A stretch of DNA of 64,000 nt. Source: Verrucomicrobiia bacterium (GTDB taxonomy: Bacteria > Verrucomicrobiota > Verrucomicrobiia > Verrucomicrobiales > Akkermansiaceae). Position 1 is the first letter of the stretch; each line of letters opens with the position of its first letter. A program made the translations under genes and the position numbers. This document shows, piece after piece, positions 44,679 to 55,500 of this stretch. The stretch lies in NCBI GenBank assembly GCA_030431475.1, contig JAUIJD010000009.1, positions 41,253 through 105,252 on the forward strand, read 5' to 3'. The notes beneath the pieces are model-generated. The model was not told the DNA's origin and searched no databases. It saw nothing but the letters and a program-made list of their open reading frames with translations.

Positions 44679-47243
44679 ATGGCGATCCTCTCGGAAGGAC
44701 CGAAATTGAACCGCTCGGGGGTCGGGTGTCGCTCTGGAGGCGTGAGAGATTCGTCATTCCCGGGACTCCTGCGGCTTGGAGCATTCTGCTGCGTTCTAAC
44801 TTCCTTCCCGGCCACGGCGGCGGAGAAGTCCGGCATGGCGGATCTGGAAGCCTACGTCTCAACCCTGGAGGGGGAACGACGGGAGGGAGGAGGGTTCCTG
44901 CTGGAGCATCTTCCAATCGCGGATCGGAAGCATCTCAGCGTCGATTTGTTCCGCGAGAATCTTGAGCAGGCCTTCGTCGCGCGAGAGACCTATCCGTGGA
45001 CCAAGGCGCTGCCGCAGGAGCTGTTTTTCAACGAGGTGCTGCCGCATGCGGTGGTGACCGAGACGCGCGACCCGTGGCGGAAGAAGTTGCGCGGGTTGTT
45101 TCATCCGAAAGTGGCGGAGTGCGAGACGATCCGCGAGGCCTGCGCGGTGGTCGGCGCGAACATCAAGGAACTCACCGGCGTCGAGTACAACACCAAGCGG
45201 GAGAAGGCCTGTCAGAGCCCGCCCGAGTCGATGCGCCAGGGCATGGCGAGCTGCACCGGGCTTTCCATCCTGATGGTCGATGCGCTGCGGGCGGTCGGTG
45301 TGCCGGCGCGGTTGGCGGCGATCCCGCTGTGGGGGACGAAGGAGGGCAACCATACCTGGGTGGAGGTTCACGATGGCGAGTCGTGGCGCTTCACCGGCTA
45401 CGGTGGCACGCCGGAGCAGTGGGACCAGGGATGGGAGATCCCGCGCTGCGCCTACTGCGATCCGAGCGAGCCGTTGCACGGCGTGTTCGCGAGTTCCTAC
45501 AAGCCGACCGGGATCGGGTTTCCGATGATCTGGGAATGGCGCCGCGACGGGGTGGGGAACTACTGCGAGCAGGAACGGGATTCGGAAGGTCGGCTGACCT
45601 CGTTGGTGTGGAGGTTCCAGGACGTCAAGGTCGGAGGGGTGGACCGCACGGCCCACTACATCGAGCTGGCCGGAGGGCGGAAGCTGCCGATTCCCGAGGG
45701 CAAGGCCTGTGTGGTGGTGAGGGCGTATCTGAAGGGAGGCGGGACGCGGGTGGATCTGCCGGTGCGTCTGACGCTCGGGGAGACGTTGCTCTTCGAGGGG
45801 CGGACGGCCTCGGAGGCGCTCGACCGGAACGACTACGTGCGGGTGATCGGCGAGCCGGGCGAGTGGACGGTGGCGCATCGCACCGCGGATGGGAGCTGGG
45901 TGGAGCAGCAGGTGCAGGCGGAGGCCGGGAAAGAGACGGCGTTGAGGGTCGAGGTGAAGGCGGACGAAGCGGCGGGCATTTTCGGCATCGACCCAAGGCG
46001 CGAGCTGGCGACCTGGTTCCGCAGCGGCGGGGCGGAGTGGCCGTCGGGGGTCGAATGGCCGGCGCTGGGGGATGCGGCCGCGGTCGAAAAGGCGCGCGAG
46101 GAGCTGTGGTCCATCTACCGCGACGCGCGGCGCTCGGATCCATCGTGGAAGGAGCTGGGCCCGCTGCCGCCGACCTTGGAGGAGATCGAGAAGTCGGGTG
46201 GCCTGCGTCCGGGCTCGCTGAGCATCGGCGAGCAAGACATGCCTTTCGTGTTGATCCGCAAGGAAAGCTCACCGGTGCCGGAGGGAGGGCGGGCGCTTTT
46301 CATCTGCATGCACGGCGGCGGTGCGAACCCGCAGGCGGAGGCTCCGCACGCGTGGGAGGTGAATAGCCGGGAGTGGCAGGCGCAGGCGCGTTTGGCGGCG
46401 AAGGTGTATGCCGGCGAGGGGATCTTCTTCGTGCCGCGGATGGCCGACGACCGGCTCGGGCGCTGGCATCACGCGTTGAACCAGGACGCCTTCGACGCGG
46501 TCATCGAGCACGGCATCCGCGAGTGGGGAGTCGATCCCGACCGGGTCTACCTGATGGGCATTTCCGAGGGCTGCTACGGCACCCAGATTCTCGCGCCGCA
46601 CATGGCGGACCGCTTCAGTGGTGCCTGTGCGATGGCCGGGGGCGTGGGTGAGGACGTGCCGGTGGAGAACCTGCGCAACCTCGCGATCCGCACCGAGGTC
46701 GGGGAGAACGACACCACCTTCGATCGGGTCGGCCTGGCGCGTTCGTATCACGAGCGGATCGATGGATTCGCCGACAAATGGGGTGGCTACCCGAATGTGC
46801 TGAACGTGCAGGAGGGCAAGGGGCACGGGATCGACTATGCGCCGGGCCCTGAGTGGATGGTGAAGCACCGCCGAGACGCGCGGCCGGATACGGTGGTCTG
46901 GACCGCGGGTCCGCATCACGGGCGCCGGCGCCCGGCCTTCTACTGGCTCGGGCTTTCCGGCGAGGGGCTGGAAGGGTGCCTGGAGCTGGTCGCGCGGCTC
47001 GACGAGGGTGAGGTGAAGCTTTCCGCGAAGGCGGCGGAAGGCGGGAGCTTCGGCGAGGCGATGATCCGGGTGATGCTCGATGACTCGATGGTCGATCTCG
47101 ACGAGCCGGTGAGGGTGGAGGTCAACGGCGAGGTGCGGTCGTTTCCCGCCCCGGGACGGAGCGTGGAAACGCTGGCCCGCACGCTGGTCGAGCGCGGAGA
47201 TTCGAAGTTGAGCTTCCCGGCGGTGGTGGAGGTGAAGCCGTAG
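44679..47243 (+). CDS. Transglutaminase-like domain fused to alpha/beta hydrolase
   Basis: About 854 aa, exported. The signal peptide is VRDSSFPGLLRLGAFCCVLTS; starting at GTG 44742 would put it at the N-terminus, whereas ATG 44679 adds 21 residues. A transglutaminase-like domain (about 140-270) has Cys192 in ASCTGLSILMVDALRAVGVPA and His225 in GNHTWVEVHDG. The usual Asp after the third strand is not seen (WRFTGYGG). A middle beta region follows, then an alpha/beta hydrolase with nucleophile Ser629 in LMGISEGCYGT and GRALFICMHGGGANP as oxyanion loop. The natural substrate is unknown. Confidence 0.85.
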   Translation: MAILSEGPKLNRSGVGCRSGGVRDSSFPGLLRLGAFCCVLTSFPATAAEKSGMADLEAYVSTLEGERREGGGFLLEHLPIADRKHLSVDLFRENLEQAFVARETYPWTKALPQELFFNEVLPHAVVTETRDPWRKKLRGLFHPKVAECETIREACAVVGANIKELTGVEYNTKREKACQSPPESMRQGMASCTGLSILMVDALRAVGVPARLAAIPLWGTKEGNHTWVEVHDGESWRFTGYGGTPEQWDQGWEIPRCAYCDPSEPLHGVFASSYKPTGIGFPMIWEWRRDGVGNYCEQERDSEGRLTSLVWRFQDVKVGGVDRTAHYIELAGGRKLPIPEGKACVVVRAYLKGGGTRVDLPVRLTLGETLLFEGRTASEALDRNDYVRVIGEPGEWTVAHRTADGSWVEQQVQAEAGKETALRVEVKADEAAGIFGIDPRRELATWFRSGGAEWPSGVEWPALGDAAAVEKAREELWSIYRDARRSDPSWKELGPLPPTLEEIEKSGGLRPGSLSIGEQDMPFVLIRKESSPVPEGGRALFICMHGGGANPQAEAPHAWEVNSREWQAQARLAAKVYAGEGIFFVPRMADDRLGRWHHALNQDAFDAVIEHGIREWGVDPDRVYLMGISEGCYGTQILAPHMADRFSGACAMAGGVGEDVPVENLRNLAIRTEVGENDTTFDRVGLARSYHERIDGFADKWGGYPNVLNVQEGKGHGIDYAPGPEWMVKHRRDARPDTVVWTAGPHHGRRRPAFYWLGLSGEGLEGCLELVARLDEGEVKLSAKAAEGGSFGEAMIRVMLDDSMVDLDEPVRVEVNGEVRSFPAPGRSVETLARTLVERGDSKLSFPAVVEVKP

Positions 47244-47276
47244 GACGCAGGCGGCTGGAGGCCGCCCGCCCGGCCA

Positions 47277-49082
47277 TCATGGCGCCTGCAAGGCGCCACT
47301 CCCGGTGCCCGGGCGCTTCTTGACCTGCAGGCGCAGGTCGCGGAGCTGCTTGGGATCGACTTCGGCGGGCGAGTGGCTCATCAGGTCGCTGCCCTTGTTG
47401 TTCTTCGGGAAGGCCATGACTTCGCGGATGGAATGCTCGCCGCAGACGAGCATCACCAGACGGTCGAGTCCGAGGGCGACGCCGCCGTGGGGCGGGGCTC
47501 CGAAGCGGAAGGCATCGAGAATGTGGCCGAATTCCTCGGCCGCTTTCTCCTCGCTGATCCCGAGGGCCTTGAACATCGCGCTTTGAAGCGTCGCTTCGTG
47601 GATCCGGATCGAGCCGCCGCCAAGTTCGTGGCCGTTGAGGACCACGTCGTAGGCCAGCGCGCGGATGTCGGTGGACAGCTCGCCGTCGAGCAGCTTCTGC
47701 TCATCGTCCGGATGCGGGCGCGTGAAGGGATGGTGGACCGCAACGTAGCGGTCCTCCTCCTCGTCGAAGGCGAGGAGGGGGAACTCGGTCACCCAGAGGA
47801 AGTCGAGGGCGGTGCTGTCTTTCGTGAGCTCCTGCATGTCGGCGCAGGCCAGGCGCACGCGGCCGAGGACTTCGCAGGCGCTTTCCCACTGGTCGGCGGC
47901 GAAGAGGATGAGGTCGCCGGGCTCGATGTTGAGCTTTTCGCGCAGCGCTTCCACTTCGGCATCGGTCATCCGCTTGACGAAGGGCGAGCGCCACTTCTCC
48001 CGCTCCTCGCCGCGAGCCTGGATGTAGGCAAGGCCCTTCGCGCCGGCGTCCTGGGCGAGCTTGGTGAGCTTGTCGATCTGGCCGGTGGAGATGTCAGCGA
48101 AGCCCTTGGCGTTGATCGCCTTGACCACGCCGCCGCTGGCGATGGCGCCCGAGAAGACGCGGAACTCGCAGTCCTTGAGTTCCTCGGAGAGATCGACGAA
48201 CTCGAGGCCGAAGCGGCGGTCCGGCTTGTCGGAGCCGTAGCGGTTCATTGCCTCGCGCCAGGTCATGCGGTCGAAACTCGTCGGGATCTTGGCCTCGAGG
48301 GACTCCTCGAACACCCGGCCGAGGAGCCCTTCGATCAGCGAGATCACATCGTCCTGCTCGACAAACGAGCTTTCGATGTCGATCTGCGTGAACTCCGGCT
48401 GACGGTCGGCGCGGAGGTCCTCGTCGCGGAAGCACTTGGCGACCTGGAAGTACTTCTCCACGCCGCCGACCATCAGCAGCTGCTTGTACTGCTGCGGGGC
48501 CTGGGGCAGGGCGTAGAAGTGACCCTCCTGGAGACGGGACGGGACGAGGAAGTCGCGGGCGCCTTCGGGGGTGGACTTCGAAAGGATGGGAGTCTCGATC
48601 TCCAGGAAACCCTGCTCGTCGAGATAGTCGCGGGAGGCCTTGGTCACGCGGTGGCGCAGGCGCAGGTTGCGGGTCATGCGCGGGCGACGCAGGTCGAGGT
48701 AGCGGTACTTCATCCGCAGGTCCTCGTTGGACAGCTCCTTGTCGAGCTGGAAGGGAAGGACCTCGGCCTTGTTCACGATGGTCAGGGAGCTGGCGACGAT
48801 CTCGATCTCGCCCGTTCCGATCTTGTCGTTGATGGTGCCCTCAAGGCGCTTCTCGACACGTCCGGTCACCTGCACCACATCCTCTTCCCGGAGTTGGTGG
48901 GACAGCTTGGCGGCGTCGGCGTTCTCCTCGGGGCGAAAGACACACTGGGTGAGGCCCTCGCGGTCGCGCAGGTCGATGAAGATGACGCCGCCGTGGTCGC
49001 GTGCCGAGTTGATCCAACCGATCAGCGTGGCGGTGGATCCGATGTCGGAAGCGCGGAGTTCGTTGCAGTGATGTGTGCGCAT
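47277..49082 (-). CDS. aspS: Aspartate--tRNA ligase
   Basis: Charges tRNA-Asp (or Asp/Asn in non-discriminating versions); 601 aa, the bacterial length. It has an N-terminal OB-fold anticodon-binding domain (ATLIGWINSARDHGGVIFIDLRDREG), class-II motif 2 (QVAKCFRDEDLRADRQPEFTQIDIE), the bacterial GAD insert (about 290-400) and motif 3 (FGAPPHGGVALGLDRLVML). Convergent with the fusion gene at 47.24 kb; a small GGCGGC/GCCGCC hairpin lies between them. It follows hisS on the same strand, with short AT repeats in the gap. Confidence 0.98.
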   Translation of the reverse strand: MRTHHCNELRASDIGSTATLIGWINSARDHGGVIFIDLRDREGLTQCVFRPEENADAAKLSHQLREEDVVQVTGRVEKRLEGTINDKIGTGEIEIVASSLTIVNKAEVLPFQLDKELSNEDLRMKYRYLDLRRPRMTRNLRLRHRVTKASRDYLDEQGFLEIETPILSKSTPEGARDFLVPSRLQEGHFYALPQAPQQYKQLLMVGGVEKYFQVAKCFRDEDLRADRQPEFTQIDIESSFVEQDDVISLIEGLLGRVFEESLEAKIPTSFDRMTWREAMNRYGSDKPDRRFGLEFVDLSEELKDCEFRVFSGAIASGGVVKAINAKGFADISTGQIDKLTKLAQDAGAKGLAYIQARGEEREKWRSPFVKRMTDAEVEALREKLNIEPGDLILFAADQWESACEVLGRVRLACADMQELTKDSTALDFLWVTEFPLLAFDEEEDRYVAVHHPFTRPHPDDEQKLLDGELSTDIRALAYDVVLNGHELGGGSIRIHEATLQSAMFKALGISEEKAAEEFGHILDAFRFGAPPHGGVALGLDRLVMLVCGEHSIREVMAFPKNNKGSDLMSHSPAEVDPKQLRDLRLQVKKRPGTGSGALQAP

Positions 49083-49182
49083 GGTGGAAAACTCTAAAGA
49101 TGAAACTCTAAACCTTAACGAATGATGCGTCGGGACGGCATGGAGTGGAGCACTTGAAGCTTCGAGTTTGGAATTTCGAGTT

Positions 49183-50478
49183 TCAGGCCAGGAGCGGGCC
49201 GTCGGGCTGCTGGAGGCGCTCGGCGAGCCATTCGGCGAGGCCGAGGGCGTGGCAGGGTTCCTCGGTGCGGGAGGCGAGGACCTTGAGCTTCATCTCGGGC
49301 AGTTCGGAACCGACGACGAGCGCAAAGCGGGCGCCGGATTGTTCGGCGCGCTGGAACTGCTTGCCGACCTTGCCGGTGGTGAAGGGCATGTCGCAGGAGA
49401 TGCCGGCTCCCCGGAGCTCGGAGAGGATCTCGAGGGCTTCGGAGCGCTTGCTTTCGTCGGCGAGCACGAGAACGACGTCGCAGGCGGCGGACTGCCGCTG
49501 CAGCCAGACCTCCATGCGCATGCGGGCGTCGGTGTGCTCTTCGATGAAGTTGCGGATCACGTAGTCACCCATGGCGAAGCCGGTGGCCGGAAGGTCCACC
49601 GAGCCGTCGGAGATGGTCGAGACCAGGGTGTCGTAGCGTCCGCCTCCGGCCACGGCCCGCATCGAGCGGCTGCTGTCGAAGACCTCGAAGACGACCCCGG
49701 TGTAGTAGGCGAGTCCGCGAACGATGGAGAGATCGAGTTCGACGAATGCCCCCAGGCCGCGCGCCTCGAGGTCCTCGCGGATCGCCTCGAAGGCGAGGGA
49801 CGCGTTCTCCGGCTGGCGGATGAAGGTCTCGATCTCCCCGGTGGCCAGGCCAAAGGTGCCGAGCTTCTCGGCGGTGACCTCCGGCTTCTCGCGTTCGAGC
49901 TTGTCGATGATCTGCAGGAACTCGGGGATCCGTTCCTCATCGATGCCCCGCTCGTTCGCGAAGTCGAGCCAGGCCTGGCGGTCCGAGACGCGGACCACGA
50001 AGTCGCCCTCGTCGAAGCCGAAGGCCCGCATGGTGTCGATCGCCAGCGCGATGAGTTCGGCGTCGGCCCGGGGACCGGCTTCGCCGAGGATGTCGACGTT
50101 GAACTGATAGAACTCGCGACCCCGGCCCTTCTGCGGCTTCTCGTAGCGGAAGCACTGGCCGATCTCGAACCACTTGAGCGGTTTGGGAAACTCGCGCTGC
50201 GATCGGGCCGCGATGCGGGCGAGGGAGGCGGTGACCTCGGGGCGGAGGCAGACGTCGCGCCCGCCCTGGTCCTCGAAACGGAAGAGCTGGGACGAAAGTT
50301 CGCCGCCGGACTTCTTCAGGTAGAGCGCGGTGTCTTCCAGCACCGGGGTGTCGTACTCGACGAAGCCATAGGTGCGCGCCACCTCGCGCCAGTTCTCGAA
50401 CAGATAGTTGCGCACGGCGCATTCCCGCGGCGGAAAGTCGCGGAAGCCGGGGAGGGCTTGGAAGGAGGAACTGGCCAT
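49183..50478 (-). CDS. hisS: Histidine--tRNA ligase
   Basis: Class-II synthetase of 431 aa. N-terminal ALPGFRDFPPRECAVRN, motif 2 with YRYEKPQKGR-type text (CFRYEKPQKGRGREFYQFNVDI), the histidine-binding GLAYYTGVVFEVF and AGGGRYDTLV, and a C-terminal anticodon domain (VVLVLADESKRSEALEI). ATG 50478 (MASSSFQALPGFRDF) gives the normal start; the frame continues 14 codons upstream. Followed by aspS on the same strand, a common pairing in bacteria. Confidence 0.97.
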   Translation of the reverse strand: MASSSFQALPGFRDFPPRECAVRNYLFENWREVARTYGFVEYDTPVLEDTALYLKKSGGELSSQLFRFEDQGGRDVCLRPEVTASLARIAARSQREFPKPLKWFEIGQCFRYEKPQKGRGREFYQFNVDILGEAGPRADAELIALAIDTMRAFGFDEGDFVVRVSDRQAWLDFANERGIDEERIPEFLQIIDKLEREKPEVTAEKLGTFGLATGEIETFIRQPENASLAFEAIREDLEARGLGAFVELDLSIVRGLAYYTGVVFEVFDSSRSMRAVAGGGRYDTLVSTISDGSVDLPATGFAMGDYVIRNFIEEHTDARMRMEVWLQRQSAACDVVLVLADESKRSEALEILSELRGAGISCDMPFTTGKVGKQFQRAEQSGARFALVVGSELPEMKLKVLASRTEEPCHALGLAEWLAERLQQPDGPLLA

Positions 50479-50636
50479 GGCAAGGGGATTTGGGGCCCGG
50501 AGCGGGGCGGGAGAATGCATGGTGGCAAGGGCAATTCAAGGCGGGATTGAGTCCCCGCCGGTCCGGTGCCGGTGGCTGGGTCCGGCCCGCATCTTCGTCA
50601 TTGGCAGGGCGGGAATCGTCGCCAAAGTGCCTGCGC

Positions 50637-51704
50637 ATGCTGCGGAACCTGCGCGCCGTCGATTTCCGATGCTTCGAGAGTCTCGCCCTCGAGGTTCCCG
50701 AAACGGGTGCGGTATTCACGGGGCGCAACGCGCAGGGGAAGACCTCGGTTCTCGAGGCGGTGTGCCTGCTCGTCCGCCTTCACTCCCCGCGGACCGCGCG
50801 GATGGCCACGCTGGCCCGGGTCGCGGGCGGCGGGGGCTTCGGCATCGCCGGCGAGGCGTGGGGGGCGGACCGCCGGATCGACTGGAGGGCACGGGTGCCG
50901 ATGCACTTCCGGGTCGAAGGCGAGGAGCGTGCGACCCAGAGCGCCTATCTCGAGGACGGCGGACTGCTGGTGTGGATGGGAAACGAGGACCTCGAACTGG
51001 TCCGCGGAGGGGGTGAGGGACGGCGGCGCTACCTCGACTTCATCGGGTCGCAGGTGGCGCCCGACTACCGGCGGGCACTCGCCCGCTACCGCCGTGCGCT
51101 GAAAGCCCGGAATTTTCTCCTCAAGGACCCGTCGCCACGAGAGGCGGAGATCCGCTCGTATGAGTCGGTGATGATCGAGTCGTCTTCGGTGCTTCGACCG
51201 GTCCGCGCCCGACTGGCGGCACAGCTCGCGCCGGTGGCGGCGGAGCAGCAGGAGGCCATCGCCGGGCGGGAGGAGCGTCTGGAGATCGAGTACCGGGCGG
51301 AGGGGGGGCTCGATCTGGCCGAGGCCTTCGAGCAGGCCCGCGAGCGGGAGCGCCGCCAGCGGCGGAGTCTGGTCGGGCCGCACCGGGACGAGCTGGTGCT
51401 GAGGATCAACGGCCTCGATGCCGATGCGTTCGCCAGCGAGGGTCAGCAGCGCACTCTCGCCCTCGCCCTGAAGCTGGCCCAGGGCCGGGTGCTGGCGGAA
51501 TGCCGCGGCGTGCCCCCGATCTGGCTGATCGATGATATCTTCGGCGAGCTCGACGTCGAACGCCGCAACGCGGTGATGAGGGCCTTGCCCGACGATGCGC
51601 AGCGGTGGATCACCACCACCCATCTCGACTGGCTCGAAGACTCGCCCGAGTTGGGCTCGCTCCGCCGCTTCAAGGTCGCCTCGGGGACGGTGGCCGACGC
51701 CTGA
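50637..51704 (+). CDS. recF: DNA replication and repair protein RecF
   Basis: 355-aa SMC-like ATPase that loads RecA at gaps. Start ATG 50637 (MLRNLRAVDFRCFESL). Walker A GRNAQGKTS at 29-37, RRYLDFIGSQVAPDY in the middle, signature ASEGQQRTLALALKLAQGR (a Gln-rich variant of LSGGQ) and Walker B IWLIDDIFGELD. The 51 N-terminal codons before this ATG in the open frame are not RecF-like. It lies far from dnaA and no dnaN or gyrB is adjacent. Confidence 0.95.
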   Translation: MLRNLRAVDFRCFESLALEVPETGAVFTGRNAQGKTSVLEAVCLLVRLHSPRTARMATLARVAGGGGFGIAGEAWGADRRIDWRARVPMHFRVEGEERATQSAYLEDGGLLVWMGNEDLELVRGGGEGRRRYLDFIGSQVAPDYRRALARYRRALKARNFLLKDPSPREAEIRSYESVMIESSSVLRPVRARLAAQLAPVAAEQQEAIAGREERLEIEYRAEGGLDLAEAFEQARERERRQRRSLVGPHRDELVLRINGLDADAFASEGQQRTLALALKLAQGRVLAECRGVPPIWLIDDIFGELDVERRNAVMRALPDDAQRWITTTHLDWLEDSPELGSLRRFKVASGTVADA

Positions 51705-51731
51705 GGACCCCGCGCGGGCCGTCGGATGTGA

Positions 51732-52511
51732 CTAAGGCCGATCGGCCCCGTCGTCGCTGAGCGGCGAGGGCGGGATCTGAGCATACCAGGTCGCCTTGCA
51801 GGGCTTCTTCGGATCGCGTCCGGGGTAGAAGATGACGTTGGTTCGGTCGCTGCTGCTCGCCTTGATCCCGGTCCGCAGGAACACGCGGGCGGATCCGTCC
51901 TTCTCCGGATAGGCGGCCTGAATCGCGAGCATGCGGCCGTCAGCATTCTCTCCCGGACGATGAAGGCGTGCCTTGCGGGCGGCGACGCTGACGGTTTTCT
52001 TCCCGAGGCGGACCATCACGGGCACATCGCAGAGGTTGATGAGGCGGAAGCTCCCGTTGGGAAAATTCGCGCTCGAGGAAGGCAGGGTCATCGCCTGCGC
52101 GTCGTCCCAGCCCTTGCGCTTCGGGTGGCGGTTGAGGAACACGTCGTAGTGCCCCGTGTTGCCGCTGATGGAGAACTCACCAAAGACCTCCGGATCCTCG
52201 TCGGGTCCCGCTTCGCCGTTGGCGAAGACCCGCAGACGGCCTTCCCTCACCGGCAGCGCGGGAGTCGGGCGGTTGAGGGTGGTGGGGATGGTCTCGAGGC
52301 CCTTGCGCGTGCGGACCGTCAGGCTCGCCGGCGGGGCGGCATCCGGGTCGAGGGCGATCGCCCGCATGCCGGGGCCGTCGCCTTCCCAGTAGGCGTCCGA
52401 GTTGGCGCCGACCGGGATCAATGAGGCGGTGACGGGAGGGGCTTTCTCCGACTCCTGGGCAGGTGCCAGCGGGGCGGCGGCGACGACGAGTGCGAGGGAA
52501 AGGCGGATCAT
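51732..52511 (-). CDS. Companion secreted protein of cassette A (copy 2)
   Basis: 259 aa with signal peptide MIRLSLALVVAAAPLAPAQ. It is the paralogue of the 29.3-30.0 kb protein: shared NFPNGSFRLINLCDVPVMVRL, AARKARLHRP and NVIFYPGRDPKKP blocks, though overall similarity is modest. Its ATG overlaps the stop of the cassette A gene (ATGA), the tightest coupling possible, so the two proteins are made together. Function unknown; a partner of the A protein in the envelope is an inference. Confidence 0.85.
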   Translation of the reverse strand: MIRLSLALVVAAAPLAPAQESEKAPPVTASLIPVGANSDAYWEGDGPGMRAIALDPDAAPPASLTVRTRKGLETIPTTLNRPTPALPVREGRLRVFANGEAGPDEDPEVFGEFSISGNTGHYDVFLNRHPKRKGWDDAQAMTLPSSSANFPNGSFRLINLCDVPVMVRLGKKTVSVAARKARLHRPGENADGRMLAIQAAYPEKDGSARVFLRTGIKASSSDRTNVIFYPGRDPKKPCKATWYAQIPPSPLSDDGADRP

Positions 52512-55500
52512 GACTTCTTCATTTCTTCCGGAGAGAGCCATCGGAACGAGACGATCTCAAAGCGGCGCCCGAAAACAAGGTTCACCTGGGAGAGTTCTCC
52601 CATGGCGGCGACGTCGCGCGAGTGGCTGATGGCCGGTTTGGCGGCGTCGTCGGAGGGATCGACGTAGTTGGGGGTGCGGCGGACGATGGCTTCGCACCAG
52701 GCACGGGCGACCGAGCCGTTGGAGCGCTGTGCCTCGCCGTAGGTGCGGATGCGGAAGGTGTCGCCGCGGACGGTGATGGCCGGGGCAATGGCGGTCAGCA
52801 CGTCTCCCTGCGTGAAGTAGCCCGGCAGCCCGTAGAGGACGTTGTCGGGGCGGTGCCCGGCGGTCTCGACGGAGCCGATGTCCCGGAGGTCGGTCTGTCC
52901 GTCCCGCTGGAGCGCGCGGTTGAATACCCGGGCATCGGCGATGGCCTGGTCGATCGCGCCGCTGCGGCTCGTGGTGCGGTCGTCCGCCAGACGGCGGTTG
53001 ATGAAGTCCGACAGGGAAAGGAAGGGCCCACGATCGCGGACCTGTTCGACAATCTCGGTGGCCAGCGTGTTGAGGTCGCTGTCGGAGAGGGTGCGGAAGC
53101 CGTTCCAGAGCTCGTTCTGGCGGACCGAATTCACCGCATCGGTGCCCGGGACGGCGGTGAGGGCCGAGCGGGAGAGTTGGTGGGAGCCGGATGACTCGCC
53201 GCCGTCGAGCGACGGGCGCTCGAGATCGCGCATCGAACCGAGCAGGGCCTGCCAGGCTGGCACGGAGGTGCTGTTGACGTTGAAGGCGCCGTCGTTGGCG
53301 AGGAACTCGGCCGCGCGGTGGAAGGCCATGGAGGCATCACCGGCCAGGGCCTGACGGAGGCGGTCGACATTCCATTCGGAGGCGTCGCTGTTGAGGACGT
53401 AGCGGCCGACGGGCAGCGGATCCTCCGGGTCCCAGGTGGCGCTCTGTCCGTTGAAGGGGAGGGAGGATAGCATAAAGCGGTCCCACAGCGCCTCGTTGGC
53501 TTCGAAGCAGAGGTCGTAGACGAGGGTCTCGCCGCGGTGGACGTCGCGCCCGCTGCCCTTCTGGATCAAGGCGTCGAAGTCCCAGGGCTTGCTTCCTTCC
53601 CAGCGTGAGTCGTTCCGCACCTGGTCCTTGATGACGGTGGCGTCGAGATCCGAGTTCATCGTCGACTGGCTGTGGCCGATCACCAGCGAGGGGTGCCAGG
53701 AGGAATACGAGAGCTGGGCGTGCTGGAGCTGGCCCATCGAGATGATGCCCGTTTCCCTACGAGGGATGTCGTAGATGGTGGCCTGGCTCGGGAGGGAGTC
53801 GTCGGGAGCGCCGAAGGGCGAGGGCGGGAAGAAGCTCTGGAACAGCTGGGGGTCGGTCGGCTGCCGGAAGTAGATGTGGCTGGAGCTGCCCGGGAACTGC
53901 CAGCCGCTGGCGAAGGGGATGTTGACCCAGTTGCCGTGGTGGAGCAGTCCGCCGCGGAGGTTGGCCGAGGCAAGCCACGGCACCGTGTAGCGGCCCGCCG
54001 GCACCTTCTGGCCGGTGGCGGTGTGCTCGGCCTCGTCGTCGAACCAGTGCATGCGAACCCCACGACGCCACAGGCGTGGCGGGCGGCGGTTGTCGAGGCT
54101 GCCGATGTCGCGGGCGCCGGGGCGGAACTCGCGGAAGGGCGTTCCGTTGTTCGAGGGGTGATCGTTCTTCTCGGCGCCATACCACTTGTGATAGCGGTTC
54201 AGGCCCCAATTCTGGCAGAGGAAGTGGGCGACCCGCGGGAAGTCCTCGCCCCGCCCGTTGACGTCGCCCCAGTCGATCGAACTGGAGTTGCCGTCGACCT
54301 GGCAAACGATGAACTCGTCGCTGAAGCCCGGGGTGGCGTAGAAGCTGTTCATGTCGGCCGAGAAACCGTAGGCGACGTTGCGGGTGGTATCGGTCTCCGG
54401 GGGCACCGGCACGGTGCTGTTCCAGTAGAAATTCTCGACGCCGGGGATCTGCTCGGACGTCAGCACGTTGGACGAGTAGTCCGAAGGGTCGAAGGCCACC
54501 GCCTTGTCGAACAGCTTCGATCCACCCGAGGCGTCGATCGACGGCGTGAAGACCTTGGTTTCGCCGGGGGCGAGCTCGGTGGGCTCGGTGACGAAACCGA
54601 GGAAACTCTCGGTGGGCTGCCCGCAGAGGTCGTCGAAGTAGAAGCGGCCGCCGCGGCTGTTGATGCGGGAACCGCGGGCGGTGAAGCTGCCGTAGCGGGG
54701 GTGGGAGAGCATCAGCACGTAGCGCTTCGCCGACAGGGTGACGTTGAAGGGATTCCACATGATGAGACGCGGGTAGATGTGACCCCGCATGTACTCCTGA
54801 GGGGCGCCATCGACCGAATACGGCGAAAAGTCCCAGCCGAGCGAAGCCTCGACGATGACCGGCTGGATGGCCGGTTTGGAGACGTTCACGAGGTCGCTCA
54901 CCGGTCCCGAGGCCGAGCCGGGAATCTCGAGGTGCCGGGTGGCCGGGGCCCGGGGCTCAATGGAGGCCGGTCCGGACTCGCTGTCGAGTTCATCCGCGAG
55001 ATCGGCCCACCCCTTGAGCATGCCGAAGCGCGGGCTGGTCATGCGGTGGTGGGATCCGGGCAGAATGACGTCGTTTTCGGTCAGGCCGGGCAGGTCGTCG
55101 GTCGCTTCGATGTCGCCGAGCGCGAGGAAGGTGGAGAGGTCCTGCTTCAGGCCACTGCGTTTCACGTCGACGAAGAGACCGCGGGCGTGGGTCGTCATGT
55201 GATGCCCGAGAGATCCGAGGGTCCGGTTGATCTCCGCTTTTCCCTCCAGCGGCAGAAGCCCGGTGCTGCCCAGACTCGACACCGACTCCAGTTGCGACGC
55301 CGGGATGTCAGCGTGTCCGACCAGTGGCGTGGAGCTGCCGTCGGCGGTGAAGGTCTCGAAATCATAGTCTTGGGCCGCAAGACGGGAGGCCGCCGGATTG
55401 TCGCTGCTGTTGCGATCGGGGAGGGCGACGAGGGCTTTCTGGTTTTCGTCAGCGATCCACCAGCCCATCCGGTGATCGTCTCCAAGCTCGATCGGCGGCA

